From Pseudodesulfovibrio profundus (lineage in GTDB: Bacteria; Desulfobacterota; Desulfovibrionia; Desulfovibrionales; Desulfovibrionaceae), in the NCBI RefSeq assembly GCF_900217235.1, contig NZ_LT907975.1:898501-962500 (forward strand): a stretch of DNA of 64,000 bases, given 5' to 3'. The translations under genes and the position numbers were made by a program. Below are positions 1-13,894 of this stretch, piece by piece; the first letter of the stretch is position 1; the number at the start of each line of letters is the position of its first letter. The notes below the pieces were generated by a model. That model searched no databases. It saw only the letters and a list, made by a program, of their open reading frames with translations, and was not told the DNA's origin.

Positions 1-2
1 AA

Positions 3-401
3 AACCGTGCCGGTCGACTGGCCGAGGTTACCCGTATCCTTTCCGAAGCCAAAGTGAATATTCGCGCCCTTTCACTGGCCGACACTTCCGATTTCGGCAT
101 CCTCAGACTCATCGTGTCTGATTTTGATAAAGCCAAGGAAAAACTGAAAGAAGAAGGCTTCACCGTGGGCCGCACTTCAGTTGTCGCCGTCGAGGTTTCC
201 GATGATCCGGGCGGACTGCACAACATCCTCAGCATGCTTCAGGATGCAGGGATCAATGTTGAATACATGTACGCTTTCGTACAGCAGTCCGGCGACTCCG
301 CTGTTTTGATCTTCCGTTTTGATCGGACAGAACAGGGAATTGAGATTCTGCAAAAGAACAACATCACCATCATTCCTGGTGCTGAACTCTACGGAATGTA
401 G
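3..401 (+). CDS. Tandem ACT-domain protein (5' partial)
   Basis: The frame is open from the window edge, so the start codon lies upstream; the internal GTG at 54 sits inside the conserved domain and is not the start. The visible 132 residues read as two ACT domains in a row. The first begins at the edge with [13 protein letters not shown] and the second with the [20 protein letters not shown] segment near residues 67-86. ACT domains bind amino acids and usually regulate a partner. Free-standing tandem ACT proteins of this kind are often encoded beside phenylacetate-CoA ligase or indolepyruvate oxidoreductase genes in Desulfovibrio-type genomes, but that neighbour is outside the window, so the partner is inference. 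A strong terminator follows directly, so this is the last gene of its transcript. Confidence 0.85.
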   Translation, partial: NRAGRLAEVTRILSEAKVNIRALSLADTSDFGILRLIVSDFDKAKEKLKEEGFTVGRTSVVAVEVSDDPGGLHNILSMLQDAGINVEYMYAFVQQSGDSAVLIFRFDRTEQGIEILQKNNITIIPGAELYGM

Positions 402-420
402 TACCAGCAACTCGACATCC

Positions 421-452
421 AAAAGGGAAGGTCTTTGGCCTTCCCTTTTTTT
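421..452 (+). terminator. Rho-independent terminator after the ACT gene
   Basis: An 11-bp stem (421-431 with 439-449) and a 7-nt loop run into a T tract. It begins 20 nt after the ACT-domain stop codon. Confidence 0.9.
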
Positions 453-647
453 ATCCCTTTAATGTCGACTCATCATCCACTCTCTGGATCAAAACAATCC
501 ATTGATGTGGTTCTTTATCTGTTGATATTCCGTATAATTCGCAGGATGTCATTTTTGTGTCAAAAATCTTGCTGAATATTTACACAACAGTTACAAATTG
601 ATTTGAAACAAAAGCAAAATACTCAATACAATATAGGCGGATAGATC

Positions 648-995
648 ATGTCGGTAAAGCAAGCTGTCGACAATCAATTTCTCGAATCCATGGAAGGTAA
701 ACACCCTTTCCTCAAGCGCATGTTCACTGTTTTCATCTCCCAAGAACCTAAGCGTATCGGGGAAATTCGACAGGCGATCGAAGACAGGGACATGGAAAAA
801 CTGAGACACCTTGCTCATGCTCTCAAGGGGGGAGCAGCTACCATGGGGGTCACAGGAGTCAGAGACTGCTGTCTGCTGCTGGAAAACGCTTCCAAAAATC
901 AAGATATGACTGAAGCGCAGTCACTGATTGACACCTTGGAATCAGAGATTCAGGATGCCTATGCTTTTATGTTCACCTTTCTTGCCGAGCACTAA
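648..995 (+). CDS. Orphan HPt (histidine phosphotransfer) domain protein
   Basis: A 115-residue protein made of essentially one HPt four-helix bundle. The phospho-accepting histidine is His57 in LAHALKGGAATMG, which fits the family signature H-x-L-K-G-x-x-x-x-x-G. Such proteins pass phosphoryl groups between hybrid kinases and response regulators in the cytoplasm. No kinase or receiver gene is adjacent, so it is an orphan with unknown partners. The ATG follows an AGGCGG-like ribosome binding site. The stop codon is only 2 nt from the stop of the convergent MATE gene and no terminator separates them, so their transcripts probably overlap at the 3' ends. Confidence 0.85.
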   Translation: MSVKQAVDNQFLESMEGKHPFLKRMFTVFISQEPKRIGEIRQAIEDRDMEKLRHLAHALKGGAATMGVTGVRDCCLLLENASKNQDMTEAQSLIDTLESEIQDAYAFMFTFLAEH

Positions 996-997
996 AA

Positions 998-2350
998 TCA
1001 AACACCTTGACCATTCTGCTTACCAAGGGGGGCAATACCTACCCCAGGCCATATTCGGACCAATCCCAGTCCAGCACGAATGCATGTCCATAGAGCTGTA
1101 GCAAGCCATATATACACCAACACATCATCAGCTCGAATCGAACCAATGAAAACGACTATTGTCGCAGCAATGGCAGAAGCTATGAGCATGGCATTGCGCA
1201 AATAACGGAAATCCCCTGTTCCCCAATGAACACCATCTGTTGCAAAAGACAAGGACCCGACAGGTTGTGTCAAAGCCACCACCCACCATGCAGGAATGAA
1301 GACGGCCACTGCCTGTTCAGGAACGAGCAACCACACCACCTCATCCTGCCCAACAAGCATTCCAATGCATAAGATGCATCCCGTCACCACACTCCAAAAA
1401 CAGACCAATCCGGCTACCTTTCGTGCTGTATGCTTGTCATCGGCTCCCAGGAAATAGCCTATAAGACTCTGTCCGGTCAGTGCAAAGGCATCCAGAAACA
1501 GTGCAGAAAAGATGAAAAACTGACGTATTGCCTGATAGGCAGCTCCTTCATTCGGCCCTGCCAGATTGGCTATGCGTGTGCATAAGGACAGAAAGAGCAG
1601 TACTGAGCCTGTTCGTATGAAAAGGTCACCACCGATTCGGACAAGCTTGGCAATGCCCGCCCCATGGATATTGAAAGTAAAACCAAGCTTACGAGACAGA
1701 ACCCATAACGCCCAGCCACTGCCTATCCATTGACTGATGGTACTCGCCAACGCCGCACCGGCAACCCCCATCGCGGGTAACCCCATATGCCCAAAAATCA
1801 ATACCCAATCCAAAAGGATATTAATCACATTGATGCCCACAGCAACATACAACGGGGTACGCATATCCTGTACACCACGAAGAGCACCGAAACACGCAAG
1901 GGTAACCAAGACCGCAGGCGCACCAAGCAATCGATAGCGCATATATTCGCATGCGAGTGTGTTGACTTCCCCCTGTCCACCCAGCAACAAAGCTATCTCT
2001 TCCAGGAACGGAAGCATGAGCAACATCAAAGCGGTACCAATTCCCGCAGCCATAATCGAAGCCAGCGAGGCGACCTTGGTTGCCTGCTCATGATCTCGTC
2101 GGCCTTCGGCCTGCGCCACCTCGGTTTGTGTTCCGACACCCAAAAAGGTGAAAGCCCAGAAAATGGAAGTAAAAGCCATTGTGCCGACACCAAGTGCTGC
2201 AACAGGAGCGGCGCCAGGCAGTCGCGCGACAAATGCGGTATCAGCCAAGCCTGTCAATGGTTCAGCTATCAGCGAAAACAGCACGGGTACTGACATTTTC
2301 AGCAGTGTGCCATTGGGCGTGGAGATAAAAGGATGACTGGATTGGCTCAT
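998..2350 (-). CDS. MATE family multidrug/cation efflux transporter
   Basis: A 450-residue integral membrane protein with about 12 hydrophobic segments arranged as two related halves, as in the MATE (MatE) family. Early segments such as LKMSVPVLFSLIAEPLTGLAD resemble the first helix of DinF/NorM-like members. These transporters export organic cations or drugs in exchange for Na+ or H+. The substrate cannot be told from sequence, and DinF-type members are equally possible. It is divergent from the cardiolipin synthase gene across a 116-bp spacer and convergent with the HPt gene. Length is normal and no defects are visible. Confidence 0.88.
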   Translation of the reverse strand: MSQSSHPFISTPNGTLLKMSVPVLFSLIAEPLTGLADTAFVARLPGAAPVAALGVGTMAFTSIFWAFTFLGVGTQTEVAQAEGRRDHEQATKVASLASIMAAGIGTALMLLMLPFLEEIALLLGGQGEVNTLACEYMRYRLLGAPAVLVTLACFGALRGVQDMRTPLYVAVGINVINILLDWVLIFGHMGLPAMGVAGAALASTISQWIGSGWALWVLSRKLGFTFNIHGAGIAKLVRIGGDLFIRTGSVLLFLSLCTRIANLAGPNEGAAYQAIRQFFIFSALFLDAFALTGQSLIGYFLGADDKHTARKVAGLVCFWSVVTGCILCIGMLVGQDEVVWLLVPEQAVAVFIPAWWVVALTQPVGSLSFATDGVHWGTGDFRYLRNAMLIASAIAATIVVFIGSIRADDVLVYIWLATALWTCIRAGLGLVRIWPGVGIAPLGKQNGQGV

Positions 2351-2466
2351 ATTTTAGACTGGATCAATAGTGTTTATGGCTAACAATGATCGATTCTGAT
2401 CACATTTGGCAGCAAGCAGCAACCATAGAAGTTTCACTTTTCACTTTTTCCTGATAATCAGCAACC

Positions 2467-3912
2467 ATGGAGAATATGAATATACCTTACTGGTTGATGG
2501 GATTAAGTGTCCTCTACACATTAATAGAGTTTGCTGGCGTCGTCACAGCCGTTGCAGCCGTCCGCGACACCCGCACCCCCCAAGGTTCAATCGCCTGGGC
2601 CATCGCTCTGGTTACCTTTCCACTGATGACCCTGCCCCTTTACTGGATTTTTGGCCGCAACAAATTTCACGGCTACGTGGAGGCCATGCGTGAGGGAGAA
2701 TCGCGCATTAACGAGTTGGTTGCCAGTGCACGAGAAGTACCGCCTGTCAAAGCTCTTTCCGAGCGGCGAAACCCGGGCGCTCCTCGTTGTGCCTTTGAAA
2801 CACTTGCAGAACTCCCCTACCTTGACGGAAACGATGTCGAACTGCTTATCGATGGCCCCGCCACATTCGAGGCCATTCTGAATGGTATTAAAGAAGCCAC
2901 CTCGTACGTGCATATCCAGTTCTTCATTGTTAAGAACGACAGCCTGGGTAACAAAGTCAGGAACCTGCTCATAGCCAAGGCCCAGCAGGGTATCCAAATC
3001 CGTTTTCTATATGATGAAGTAGGCTGTCATGCCATGCCCGAGTCGTATTGGGAGACAATGCGCGAAGCAGGGGTTGAAGTTCATCCTTTCAAAACCACCA
3101 AGGGCAGAGGCAACCGCTTCCAACTGAACTTCCGCAATCATCGAAAAATAGTCATTGTTGATGGTCACACAGTGTTTGTCGGTGGGCACAACATCGGGGA
3201 CGAATATCTCGGGAAATCCAAACGGTTCGAGGCCTGGCGCGACACTCACCTCCGCATCTCCGGTCCGGCAGCCATTGGCCCGCGCATCAGTTTTGCCAAA
3301 GATTGGTATTGGGCCTCAGGTATCGTTCATGATCTGGACCTGACCATGCCACCACCCACTGGGGACACGGATGTGCTCACACTTTCCTCCGGTCCTGTGG
3401 ACGACCTGGAGTCATGTTCGCTCATGTTTATCAGAGCAATCAATGCCGCAGAAAAACGCTTCTGGATATCTAGCCCGTATTATGTGCCGGACAGTCCGGT
3501 AACCAAAGCCCTCCAGCTTGCGGCGATGCGCGGTGTGGATGTTCGGATCATGTTGCCACAGAAGGCGGACCACCTTCTCGTCTACCTTGCCGGCTTCGCC
3601 TGTCTCAAGGATCTCGATCTTCCCGGTATTCGTATCTATAGATACACGCACGGCTTCCTGCATCAAAAGGCGTTTCTGGTAGACGATCAGATTGCAGCCA
3701 TCGGCACGGCCAACCTCGACAACCGCTCATTCAGACTCAATTTTGAAATGACTGCACTTGTTGAAGACAAACGCTTTTGTAGTGAAGTGGAAGCCATGTT
3801 TCGCGCAGACTTTGCACGATGCGAAGAAACCGGCCCCAATGAATACCATCAAAAAGGTATTATTACCCAGACAGTCATCAAATTCACCAGACTGCTTTCT
3901 CCCATCCTGTAA
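2467..3912 (+). CDS. cls: Cardiolipin synthase (phospholipase D family)
   Basis: A 481-residue phospholipase D-type enzyme. Two N-terminal membrane helices (about residues 8-30 and 42-62) are followed by two HKD catalytic motifs: His225/Lys227/Asp232 in NHRKIVIVDG and His399/Lys401/Asp406 in LHQKAFLVDD. This is the architecture of bacterial ClsA, which joins two phosphatidylglycerol molecules to give cardiolipin and glycerol at the inner membrane. Two in-frame ATGs (2467 and 2476) lie close together. A GGAG at 2469-2472 is only 3 nt before the second, so neither start is well fixed. The gene is monocistronic and ends at a terminator shared with dapB. The phospholipid gene pgsA, which makes its substrate precursor, lies elsewhere in the window. 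Confidence 0.92.
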   Translation: MENMNIPYWLMGLSVLYTLIEFAGVVTAVAAVRDTRTPQGSIAWAIALVTFPLMTLPLYWIFGRNKFHGYVEAMREGESRINELVASAREVPPVKALSERRNPGAPRCAFETLAELPYLDGNDVELLIDGPATFEAILNGIKEATSYVHIQFFIVKNDSLGNKVRNLLIAKAQQGIQIRFLYDEVGCHAMPESYWETMREAGVEVHPFKTTKGRGNRFQLNFRNHRKIVIVDGHTVFVGGHNIGDEYLGKSKRFEAWRDTHLRISGPAAIGPRISFAKDWYWASGIVHDLDLTMPPPTGDTDVLTLSSGPVDDLESCSLMFIRAINAAEKRFWISSPYYVPDSPVTKALQLAAMRGVDVRIMLPQKADHLLVYLAGFACLKDLDLPGIRIYRYTHGFLHQKAFLVDDQIAAIGTANLDNRSFRLNFEMTALVEDKRFCSEVEAMFRADFARCEETGPNEYHQKGIITQTVIKFTRLLSPIL

Positions 3913-3916
3913 ATAA

Positions 3917-3947
3917 AAAAGGGCTTCCATCTCAGGAAGCCCTTTAT
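3917..3947. terminator. Bidirectional terminator between cls and dapB
   Basis: An 11-bp stem (3918-3928 with 3935-3945) and a 6-nt loop lie between convergent genes. An A tract on the left and Ts on the right allow it to serve both directions. Confidence 0.85.
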
Positions 3948-3970
3948 TGCTATCTATGTTGTAACTCTGG

Positions 3971-4753
3971 CTACTCAATAACGTCAGCCATAGCGTATAA
4001 TTTCCCGGAGCTTTGGCTGCTCAACCATTTGGCAGCGCGCAGCGCACCAGAGGCAAAGGTCTCTCGAGAATGAGCGCGGTGAGTCACTTCAATGCGTTCA
4101 CCTGGGCCGAAGAAGAACATGGTGTGATCACCAACCACATCCCCACCACGCAGCGTCTGCACACCGATTTCCTCATGAGGCCTCTCGCCGATGATACCGT
4201 CGCGGCAGTGATTCTTCACGTCATCATACTCCCAGCCACGGGCCTCGGCCAGGCACTGAGCCAGCTTGAGGGCGGTTCCACTGGGGGAGTCCTTTTTCAT
4301 TTTATGATGCGTTTCGACCATTTCCATGTCGTATTCAGACCCGAGAGCCTGGACAAGAGCAGGTAAAACCTTGAGCAGGGTATTCACGCCCACAGACATA
4401 TTAGGCGCCCAGAACAACGGAACTTCCTGCGCAGACTTTTCCAATTCAGCCTGCTCTTCCTTGTTGAGGCCGGTAGTTCCAACAACAACTGGATTTCCAT
4501 GTTTAGCAGCGACCTTTGCGGTGGCAACCGACGTTTCGGGCGATGTGAAATCAATAATCACTGCCCCGGGGACCTGCGGGAGCAGCTCATCCAGATCGTC
4601 AGTAACAATGCAGCCATCAATGGACAAGCCATCAGCATTACCGGGGCGTTCGCACGCGCCGACCAGCCGCAAGTCGTCATCGGCCTGAGTCAGGTTTACC
4701 AAAGTATTCCCCATGCGCCCCTTGGCGCCAAGAATAACGATATCCGTAGTCAT
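3971..4753 (-). CDS. dapB: 4-hydroxy-tetrahydrodipicolinate reductase
   Basis: A 260-residue protein of normal DapB length. The N-terminal Rossmann motif GAKGRMG (residues 9-15) binds NAD(P)H, and the family signature [19 protein letters not shown] carries the catalytic His and Lys residues. It reduces hydroxy-tetrahydrodipicolinate to tetrahydrodipicolinate in the diaminopimelate/lysine pathway, so it feeds both lysine and peptidoglycan synthesis. A purine-rich GGAG site precedes the ATG. It is the last gene of the uvrB - channel - ligA - dapB run, 23 nt after ligA, and is closed by the bidirectional terminator. Confidence 0.95.
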   Translation of the reverse strand: MTTDIVILGAKGRMGNTLVNLTQADDDLRLVGACERPGNADGLSIDGCIVTDDLDELLPQVPGAVIIDFTSPETSVATAKVAAKHGNPVVVGTTGLNKEEQAELEKSAQEVPLFWAPNMSVGVNTLLKVLPALVQALGSEYDMEMVETHHKMKKDSPSGTALKLAQCLAEARGWEYDDVKNHCRDGIIGERPHEEIGVQTLRGGDVVGDHTMFFFGPGERIEVTHRAHSRETFASGALRAAKWLSSQSSGKLYAMADVIE

Positions 4754-4776
4754 AACTCTCTCTCCTCTCTTTTCAA

Positions 4777-7852
<3,076 letters not shown>

Positions 7853-7855
7853 ACG

Positions 7856-9856
7856 CTACCCCAACTCCAACAATCGCTCTCGTAACATGGCGACCTTATC
7901 TCTCAAGTCAGCAGCACGTTCGAATTCAAGCTCTTTGGCAGCCTCCCGCATCTCCCGCTCCATACGTTTGATGTGCTTGGCAAGTTGCTTGGGATTGGTC
8001 CCATAGTCAGCAGCAGGCTCTGCAGCCATGACGATCGATTCCGATGCGCTGGAACCACCCAACTCAGCAAAAGACGTATCAACTTTTTTCCGAATAGTCT
8101 GCGGCGTGATACCATGCTCTACATTGTATTCCTGCTGCCTTTCACGACGCCTGGATGTTTCTTCCATGGCCGTTCGCATGGATTCGGTTACCCTGTCAGC
8201 GTACAAAACGACCCTGCCCCCGACATTACGTGCTGCACGCCCGAATGTCTGGACAAGCGACCTGTTGGAACGCAGGAATCCTTCTTTATCCGCATCCAAA
8301 ATGGCTACAAGAGATACTTCCGGGATATCCAGCCCTTCTCGAAGAAGGTTGATTCCGACAAGAACAAAAAAATCACCTGCTCGCAGCGACTGAATGATGG
8401 CCATTCGCTCCAGGGTATCGATGTCGGAATGCAAATACTTGGATGGAACGCCCATGGAATTGAGATAGTCGTTCAAATCCTCGGCCATGCGTTTGGTCAA
8501 TGTTGTCACCAATACGCGCTCATCCCTCTCCTGACGCTTTTTACACTCGTCCAGCAGATCATCAATCTGCCCTTCGACCTTGCGAACCTCGACCTCGGGA
8601 TCAACAAGCCCTGTGGGGCGAATGATCTGCTCAACGACAACGCCTTGCGCCAGGTCCAACTCCAACTCGCCGGGAGTGGCGGACACATAAACAGCCTGAT
8701 GAATCCGCTCCTGAAATTCCTTGTAGTTCAACGGCCGGTTATCCAGCGCTGATGGGAGCCTGAAACCAAAATCAACCAATGTACTCTTTCTGGACCTATC
8801 GCCATTGTACATACCGCCAACCTGCGGGAGTGCAATATGGGATTCGTCCACAAACAGAATGAAATCATCCGGAAAATAATCCAGCAACGTGGCCGGAGGT
8901 TGTCCAACCGTACGGCCATCCAGATGCCTCGAATAGTTTTCGATACCGTTACAGTACCCAAGCTCTTCAATGATTTCGAGGTCATACATCGTCCGCTGTT
9001 CAAGTCGTTGCGCCTCGACAAGCTTGTTTCTTTTCTTCATCCCGGACAGGGTTTCCTGCAACTCATTGCGAATATCTTCAATGGCACGTTCCAGGTTGTC
9101 CTTGTCAGAGACAAAGTGGCTACCGGGATAAATAACTGTCTTGCGCAGACGATCCTTCACTTCACCCGTCAATGGATCCGTTTCAGCAATGGAGTCGATC
9201 TCGTCACCGAAGAACTCTATTCTCAACGCTTTTTCCCGGCTGTAGGCAGGAATAATCTCAACAACATCACCGCGCACCCTGAATGTTCCGCGATGGAAGT
9301 CGTAGTCGTTGCGCTCGTAATGAATCTCAACCAGCCGCTCAAGCAGATGCTCCATGGACATGGTTTGCCCCTCTTCCACAGGGATAACCATCTTCGCATA
9401 GAAATCCGGCGAACCAAGACCGTAAATACAGGAAACAGACGCAACGATGAGTACATCGTGTCGTGTCAGCAACGCATGCGTTGCAGCGTGCCGAAGCTTA
9501 TCAATGTTGTCATTGATGGATGAGTCTTTTTCTATGTAGACATCAGAATGTGGGAGATACGCTTCAGGCTGGTAATAATCGTAATAACTTACAAAGTATT
9601 CAACGGCATTATCCGGGAAAAGTCCCTTGAACTCGGTATAAAGCTGGGCTGCCAGCGTCTTGTTCGGAGCGAGAATCAAAGCAGGTCTGTTCAACTCGGA
9701 AATGATGTTGGCCATGGTGAACGTTTTACCTGTTCCCGTGGCACCAAGTAAGACCTGATCACGCACTCCGGAGCGCAGGCCGTTTACCAATTGCCCGATT
9801 GCGGCGGGCTGATCCCCCATGGGGGTAAATTCGCTGATAAGCTTGAAGTCTGGCAT
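7856..9856 (-). CDS. uvrB: UvrABC excinuclease subunit B
   Basis: A 666-residue UvrB of standard length. Visible are the Walker A motif GATGTGKT (residues 38-45), the damage-sensing beta-hairpin region rich in tyrosines ([10 protein letters not shown]), helicase motifs including DESH and a QTFGRAARN motif VI region, and the C-terminal UVR coiled coil that contacts UvrC. In nucleotide excision repair it is loaded by UvrA, verifies damage and recruits UvrC. It is the first gene of an operon with a K+ channel, ligA and dapB, and is divergent from a hypothetical gene across 80 bp that must hold both promoters. Confidence 0.97.
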   Translation of the reverse strand: MPDFKLISEFTPMGDQPAAIGQLVNGLRSGVRDQVLLGATGTGKTFTMANIISELNRPALILAPNKTLAAQLYTEFKGLFPDNAVEYFVSYYDYYQPEAYLPHSDVYIEKDSSINDNIDKLRHAATHALLTRHDVLIVASVSCIYGLGSPDFYAKMVIPVEEGQTMSMEHLLERLVEIHYERNDYDFHRGTFRVRGDVVEIIPAYSREKALRIEFFGDEIDSIAETDPLTGEVKDRLRKTVIYPGSHFVSDKDNLERAIEDIRNELQETLSGMKKRNKLVEAQRLEQRTMYDLEIIEELGYCNGIENYSRHLDGRTVGQPPATLLDYFPDDFILFVDESHIALPQVGGMYNGDRSRKSTLVDFGFRLPSALDNRPLNYKEFQERIHQAVYVSATPGELELDLAQGVVVEQIIRPTGLVDPEVEVRKVEGQIDDLLDECKKRQERDERVLVTTLTKRMAEDLNDYLNSMGVPSKYLHSDIDTLERMAIIQSLRAGDFFVLVGINLLREGLDIPEVSLVAILDADKEGFLRSNRSLVQTFGRAARNVGGRVVLYADRVTESMRTAMEETSRRRERQQEYNVEHGITPQTIRKKVDTSFAELGGSSASESIVMAAEPAADYGTNPKQLAKHIKRMEREMREAAKELEFERAADLRDKVAMLRERLLELG

Positions 9857-9936
9857 TACTAAACCGTCATACTTGTTCTGTTAGCCGGATCATTGTAGTA
9901 TTAAACAGGTAATCAATTTTTACGTGGAGCACCACA

Positions 9937-10398
9937 GTGACAAATGAGACTACTGCCCCCACTCACGACCATGTGCAATACGGCTATTCCATTTCCATGG
10001 TTATCAAGAGCTTCAAAGGCCGCCGTGATGTAGAAGTACATCTGTTTCGCAGCACCTGGGATACAATCGATGCATCTGATTTCGACTGGGACACGCTGAT
10101 CTCTGGTCAACAAGGTGAGAATGATAGCAGCCGAAATGTGATCCTGGAGACCTTTTCCTCCGAAGAACGCGACACAATAATCAACTACCTGAAAGAACAG
10201 TATTCCACAAGGATTACGGCCATCCGATCCACCCCCATTGAGCTTCCGGTACCAAGTGGAATGACAGGACTTTCCCAGATTGCCCCCAACAAAAGTATCG
10301 GAATTATCGAGTTTGAAAAAATCCCGAGCTATTCATTGGGATTACCCATGAAAGGACTGTACGATCTGGATCGGCATCCACCCATAGTCGAAGAGTGA
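9937..10398 (+). CDS. Hypothetical protein, 153 aa
   Basis: I do not recognise a family. The GTG start is chosen because a GGAG ribosome binding site (9926-9929) lies at good spacing before it. The protein is soluble, with no signal peptide or membrane segment, and mixes short strands and acidic stretches (FDWDTLISGQQGE, EEERDTIINYLKEQY-like region near residues 70-85). It has no cysteines and no obvious catalytic motif. It is divergent from uvrB, and convergent with aat, whose stop codon is 22 bp away. Its codon use looks like its neighbours. Its retention beside uvrB says little about function. Confidence 0.6.
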   Translation: MTNETTAPTHDHVQYGYSISMVIKSFKGRRDVEVHLFRSTWDTIDASDFDWDTLISGQQGENDSSRNVILETFSSEERDTIINYLKEQYSTRITAIRSTPIELPVPSGMTGLSQIAPNKSIGIIEFEKIPSYSLGLPMKGLYDLDRHPPIVEE

Positions 10399-10420
10399 TA
10401 TTCGTCGATAATTAGGCAGA

Positions 10421-11119
10421 TCAGGGCAAGCACTGCCCATCAAAACTCCAACACCCTTCACGGGTAGGGACCTTCATTGCCTCTCTAAGCATGGCAAGGA
10501 AACGATAGCGCTGGATTTCTTTTGCCCCAAAACGCAACAAGTGCGGCGTTGTCTGTTGGCAATCGATCATTGTGAAGCCCCAGTGCTGCAACTGATGCAC
10601 CAACACGGCGAATGCAGCTTTTGATGCATCCGGGACTTGAAAGAACATGGACTCACCAAAAAAGACCGACCCCAGAGAAATTCCGTAGAGTCCACCGACC
10701 AATTCACCATCCTGCCATGCCTCAACGCTATGAGCATACCCCAGTTCATGGAGCAGTGAATAGGCTTCCACCATTTCGTCCACTATCCACGTTCCATCCT
10801 GATCCGGCCTCGGAGAACTGGCGCACCGCGTAATCACCCCCTCGAAACACGTGTCCATGGTGAACTGGAAGCGCCCTTGATTGAGTACACGCCTCAAACT
10901 GCGCGGCATATGGAACTCTTGAGGAATAAGGACAAGGCGTGGGTTTGTGGACCACCACATAATTGGTGAATCCTCTGCATACCAGGGAAAAATACCATTG
11001 GCATAAGCGGTCAACAAACGTTGAGGGCTCAAGTCGCCGCCAATCGCCAAAAGACCATCCGGCTCAGCCTCTTCCGGGTCAGGGAAAATCGGTTCTTCAA
11101 AAAGACGATAAATGGTCAT
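10421..11119 (-). CDS. aat: Leucyl/phenylalanyl-tRNA-protein transferase
   Basis: A 232-residue Aat. The N-terminal FPDPEEAEPDGLLAIGGDL segment and the central WWSTNPR motif are diagnostic, as is the GGLYGISLGSVFFGESMF motif in the GNAT-like domain. The enzyme adds Leu or Phe to proteins with N-terminal Arg or Lys, making them substrates for ClpS-ClpAP in the cytoplasm. It lies 75 nt downstream of clpA, which follows clpS, so all three bacterial N-degron components are clustered on one strand. A GC-rich hairpin lies in the clpA-aat gap. Confidence 0.95.
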   Translation of the reverse strand: MTIYRLFEEPIFPDPEEAEPDGLLAIGGDLSPQRLLTAYANGIFPWYAEDSPIMWWSTNPRLVLIPQEFHMPRSLRRVLNQGRFQFTMDTCFEGVITRCASSPRPDQDGTWIVDEMVEAYSLLHELGYAHSVEAWQDGELVGGLYGISLGSVFFGESMFFQVPDASKAAFAVLVHQLQHWGFTMIDCQQTTPHLLRFGAKEIQRYRFLAMLREAMKVPTREGCWSFDGQCLP

Positions 11120-11138
11120 TCTTCATACCCAGGAACGA

Positions 11139-11163
11139 ATGGGGCGGCATAAAGCCGCCCCAT
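11139..11163 (-). promoter_or_regulatory. GC-rich intergenic hairpin between clpA and aat
   Basis: A perfect 10-bp stem (11139-11148 with 11154-11163) with a 5-nt loop. No T tract follows on either strand, so it is not a classical terminator. It may be a processing or attenuation site that sets aat level below clpA; this is inference. Confidence 0.5.
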
Positions 11164-11194
11164 GAATTACGTATAATTAATTGGTTCTTGCGAC

Positions 11195-13495
11195 CTACTC
11201 GAAGGTGAAAACAAACTCACCGGAATCGTTCACAGCCGGGATCTCGGCCACGTCATCCTTTGCGCCTACTCGATCAACCACAACAACGCCTCCCTTGGCT
11301 AGTTGACCAAAGAGGAGTTCGTCCGCAATGAAGTCCTTGATCTCTGTCTGAATAACCCGCCCCATCGGACGAGCTCCCATCAGAGAGTCATAACCCAGTT
11401 CGGCCAGACGACTCCGTGCAGCATCTGTCAACTTGACCACAACACGACGATCCTGAAGCTGGTCGTTCAATTCCTTGATGAACTTGTCGACGATCATTTC
11501 CATGACCGGCTGCTCAAGGGCGTTGAATGTAACAATGGAATCCAATCGGTTACGGAACTCAGGGCTGAACAGCTTCTCCAGAGCCTTTATGGCTCCGTCT
11601 GTTCGGTCGGAATGTTCATTCCGGGTAAAGCCTATGGCTCCCTTGGTCATCTCCCTGGCTCCGGCATTGGAGGTCATCAATAAAATAACATGTCGAAAGT
11701 CGGCCTTGCGCCCATTGTTATCGGTAAGCGTGGCGTAATCCATGACCTGTAAAAGGATATTGAATACATCCGGGTGGGCCTTTTCGATCTCATCGAACAG
11801 CACCACGCAGTGAGGCTTCTTTCGCACTCCTTCCGTGAGCAATCCGCCCTGATCAAAGCCTACATAGCCGGGAGGAGCACCGATCAAACGAGCAACCGCA
11901 TGCTTTTCCATGTATTCACTCATGTCAAAGCGGAGGAAGGCGATATCGAGTACGGACGCCAACTGACGAGCCAACTCCGTCTTACCAACCCCGGTGGGAC
12001 CCGTAAGAAGAAATGACCCGACCGGTCGACCGGCCTGCCTCATTCCAGCGCGGGAACGCTTAATGGACTTGGCAAGGGCGTCTACAGCATCGTCCTGACC
12101 AAAGACCACAGCCTTGAGATCGCTTTCAAGCGACTGCAGGCGGGCCTTGTCGGAAACCGTCAGTCGACGGGCCGGAATGCGGGCCATACGGGCCACAACC
12201 TTTTCGATGTCAGAGACCTTGATACGATCACCCTTGCGAGGACGCCCAGAGAGCTTATAGAGCGCTCCAGCCTCATCAACCACATCGATAGCCTTGTCAG
12301 GCAGGAAACGATCCGTGATATGACGCTCGGACAATTCAGCAGCGGCCTTCAAGGCGAAATGCGTGTAATTGACGCCGTGGAAATCTTCATAGTGCGGCTT
12401 CAATCCCTTGAGAATGGCGATGGTCTCTTCAACAGTGGGTTCACTGATCTCAATCTTCTGGAACCGGCGAGACAACGCTCGATCCTTCTCGAAGTGATTC
12501 TTATATTCTTCAAAGGTGGTCGAACCAATACAGCGAATCTCACCGGATTGCAGGAGAGGCTTCAATATATTCGACGCATCCATGCTGCCACCGGAAACAG
12601 ATCCTGCCCCGACAATAGTATGAATCTCATCCACAAAGAGGATGGCATCCTTGTTGCGCTTGAGTTCACCAAGCACGCCCTTCAGGCGAGCCTCAAAGTC
12701 ACCACGATACTTGGTCCCTGCGAGCAGAGAGCCCATATCGAGCGAGTAAACCTCGGCGCTGAGAAATTCCTTGGGGACATTCCCTTCGACAATCATCAAG
12801 GCAAGGCCCTCGGCCATGGCTGTCTTGCCGACACCGGGGTCACCGACAAAAATCGGGTTATTCTTGCGACGTCTTGAGAGCACCTGAACAGTTCGCTCCA
12901 ACTCATCACCACGCCCGATAAGCGGATCGATCAAGCCCTGAGCTGCACGCTCAGTCAAATTGACGGTATACTCTTCCAACGGGCTCTTCTTTTCCCCGGA
13001 ACGATCAAGCGGCTCATCAATGGGGCCGGTCTCATTCCCCAGATCATGCCAATCTTCTCCCGTAGACATGCCATGGGAAATGAACTCCAGAATATCCAGC
13101 CGCGAAATATCATGCGTACGTAAAAAGTAGACCGCATATGAGTCTTCTTCATCAAACATAGCCGCCAGAACATCGCCCAGATCGACAATATTCTTTCCTG
13201 AGGCCTTCTTCTGCCATACAGCACGCTGCAATACACGCCTAACACCCAGGGTCTGAATCACTTCCGTTTCGGTTCCTTCAGGAAGCGCTTCCATGTTCTC
13301 CACAAAAAAACGACCGAGCTGGTCACGCAGCCTTTCCATTTCGGCTCCGCACGACTCCAGAATCTCTTCGCCCTGCTCTTCTATGGATATGGCGTACAAT
13401 AAGTGTTCTAACGTAAGGAACTCATGGTTCCTTTGCTTCACTTCATTGACAGCGGCTGTCAATGCACTTTCCAATTCCTTACTGAGCATCGTCAT
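11195..13495 (-). CDS. clpA: ATP-dependent Clp protease ATP-binding subunit ClpA
   Basis: A 766-residue Clp/Hsp100 AAA+ unfoldase. A Clp-N domain (about 1-145) is followed by NBD1 with Walker A GDPGVGKT and NBD2 with Walker A GPTGVGKT, then the C-terminal D2-small domain. The absence of a long middle domain separates it from ClpB and ClpC. ClpA unfolds substrates, including N-degron substrates delivered by ClpS, and feeds them to ClpP, whose gene is 32 kb away in this window. It starts 2 nt after the clpS stop codon, which indicates translational coupling. Either of two near Met codons (residues 1 and 3) could be used. Confidence 0.96.
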   Translation of the reverse strand: MTMLSKELESALTAAVNEVKQRNHEFLTLEHLLYAISIEEQGEEILESCGAEMERLRDQLGRFFVENMEALPEGTETEVIQTLGVRRVLQRAVWQKKASGKNIVDLGDVLAAMFDEEDSYAVYFLRTHDISRLDILEFISHGMSTGEDWHDLGNETGPIDEPLDRSGEKKSPLEEYTVNLTERAAQGLIDPLIGRGDELERTVQVLSRRRKNNPIFVGDPGVGKTAMAEGLALMIVEGNVPKEFLSAEVYSLDMGSLLAGTKYRGDFEARLKGVLGELKRNKDAILFVDEIHTIVGAGSVSGGSMDASNILKPLLQSGEIRCIGSTTFEEYKNHFEKDRALSRRFQKIEISEPTVEETIAILKGLKPHYEDFHGVNYTHFALKAAAELSERHITDRFLPDKAIDVVDEAGALYKLSGRPRKGDRIKVSDIEKVVARMARIPARRLTVSDKARLQSLESDLKAVVFGQDDAVDALAKSIKRSRAGMRQAGRPVGSFLLTGPTGVGKTELARQLASVLDIAFLRFDMSEYMEKHAVARLIGAPPGYVGFDQGGLLTEGVRKKPHCVVLFDEIEKAHPDVFNILLQVMDYATLTDNNGRKADFRHVILLMTSNAGAREMTKGAIGFTRNEHSDRTDGAIKALEKLFSPEFRNRLDSIVTFNALEQPVMEMIVDKFIKELNDQLQDRRVVVKLTDAARSRLAELGYDSLMGARPMGRVIQTEIKDFIADELLFGQLAKGGVVVVDRVGAKDDVAEIPAVNDSGEFVFTFE

Positions 13496-13497
13496 AC

Positions 13498-13818
13498 TTA
13501 CTCACCTTCCATGCTGCACTTGAGAGGAAACCCTGCGCTTTTGGCCAACCGGTGCACCAAATCAACTTTGGTTTCAGCAACTTCAGCCGTGTACAAACCA
13601 CAAACACCGTATCCCTGATTGTGTACAGCAAGCATTATGGCCGTTGCCTGGGCCTCATTCTTTCGGAAGACCCGCATCAACACCTCAACCACGAAATCCA
13701 TGGTGGTGTAATCATCATTGTGCAGCAGGACCTTGTATTTTCTCGGTTCACGAACATCCTGCTTATCAAGGAGTTCAGAATCAAATTTATCGCCGGTTAT
13801 ATGGTCACTCATGGGCAT
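13498..13818 (-). CDS. clpS: ATP-dependent Clp protease adaptor ClpS
   Basis: A 106-residue ClpS. A flexible N terminus precedes the core, which contains LLHNDDYTTMDFVVEVL, the signature of the N-end residue binding pocket, and the ALAKSAGFPL-like C-terminal segment. ClpS delivers proteins with N-terminal Leu, Phe, Trp or Tyr to ClpA. It overlaps functionally with clpA (2 nt away) and aat. The start is either Met1 or Met3 (MPMSD). The 76 bp between it and the CYTH gene has no terminator that I can see, so the CYTH gene may be cotranscribed. Confidence 0.95.
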   Translation of the reverse strand: MPMSDHITGDKFDSELLDKQDVREPRKYKVLLHNDDYTTMDFVVEVLMRVFRKNEAQATAIMLAVHNQGYGVCGLYTAEVAETKVDLVHRLAKSAGFPLKCSMEGE

Positions 13819-13894
13819 TATTCTCCAACAATCCGCTTTTTATATCCTAGTTTCCAATATAAATTCGATTCACAGCCCTGTCGAGTGGGGATTA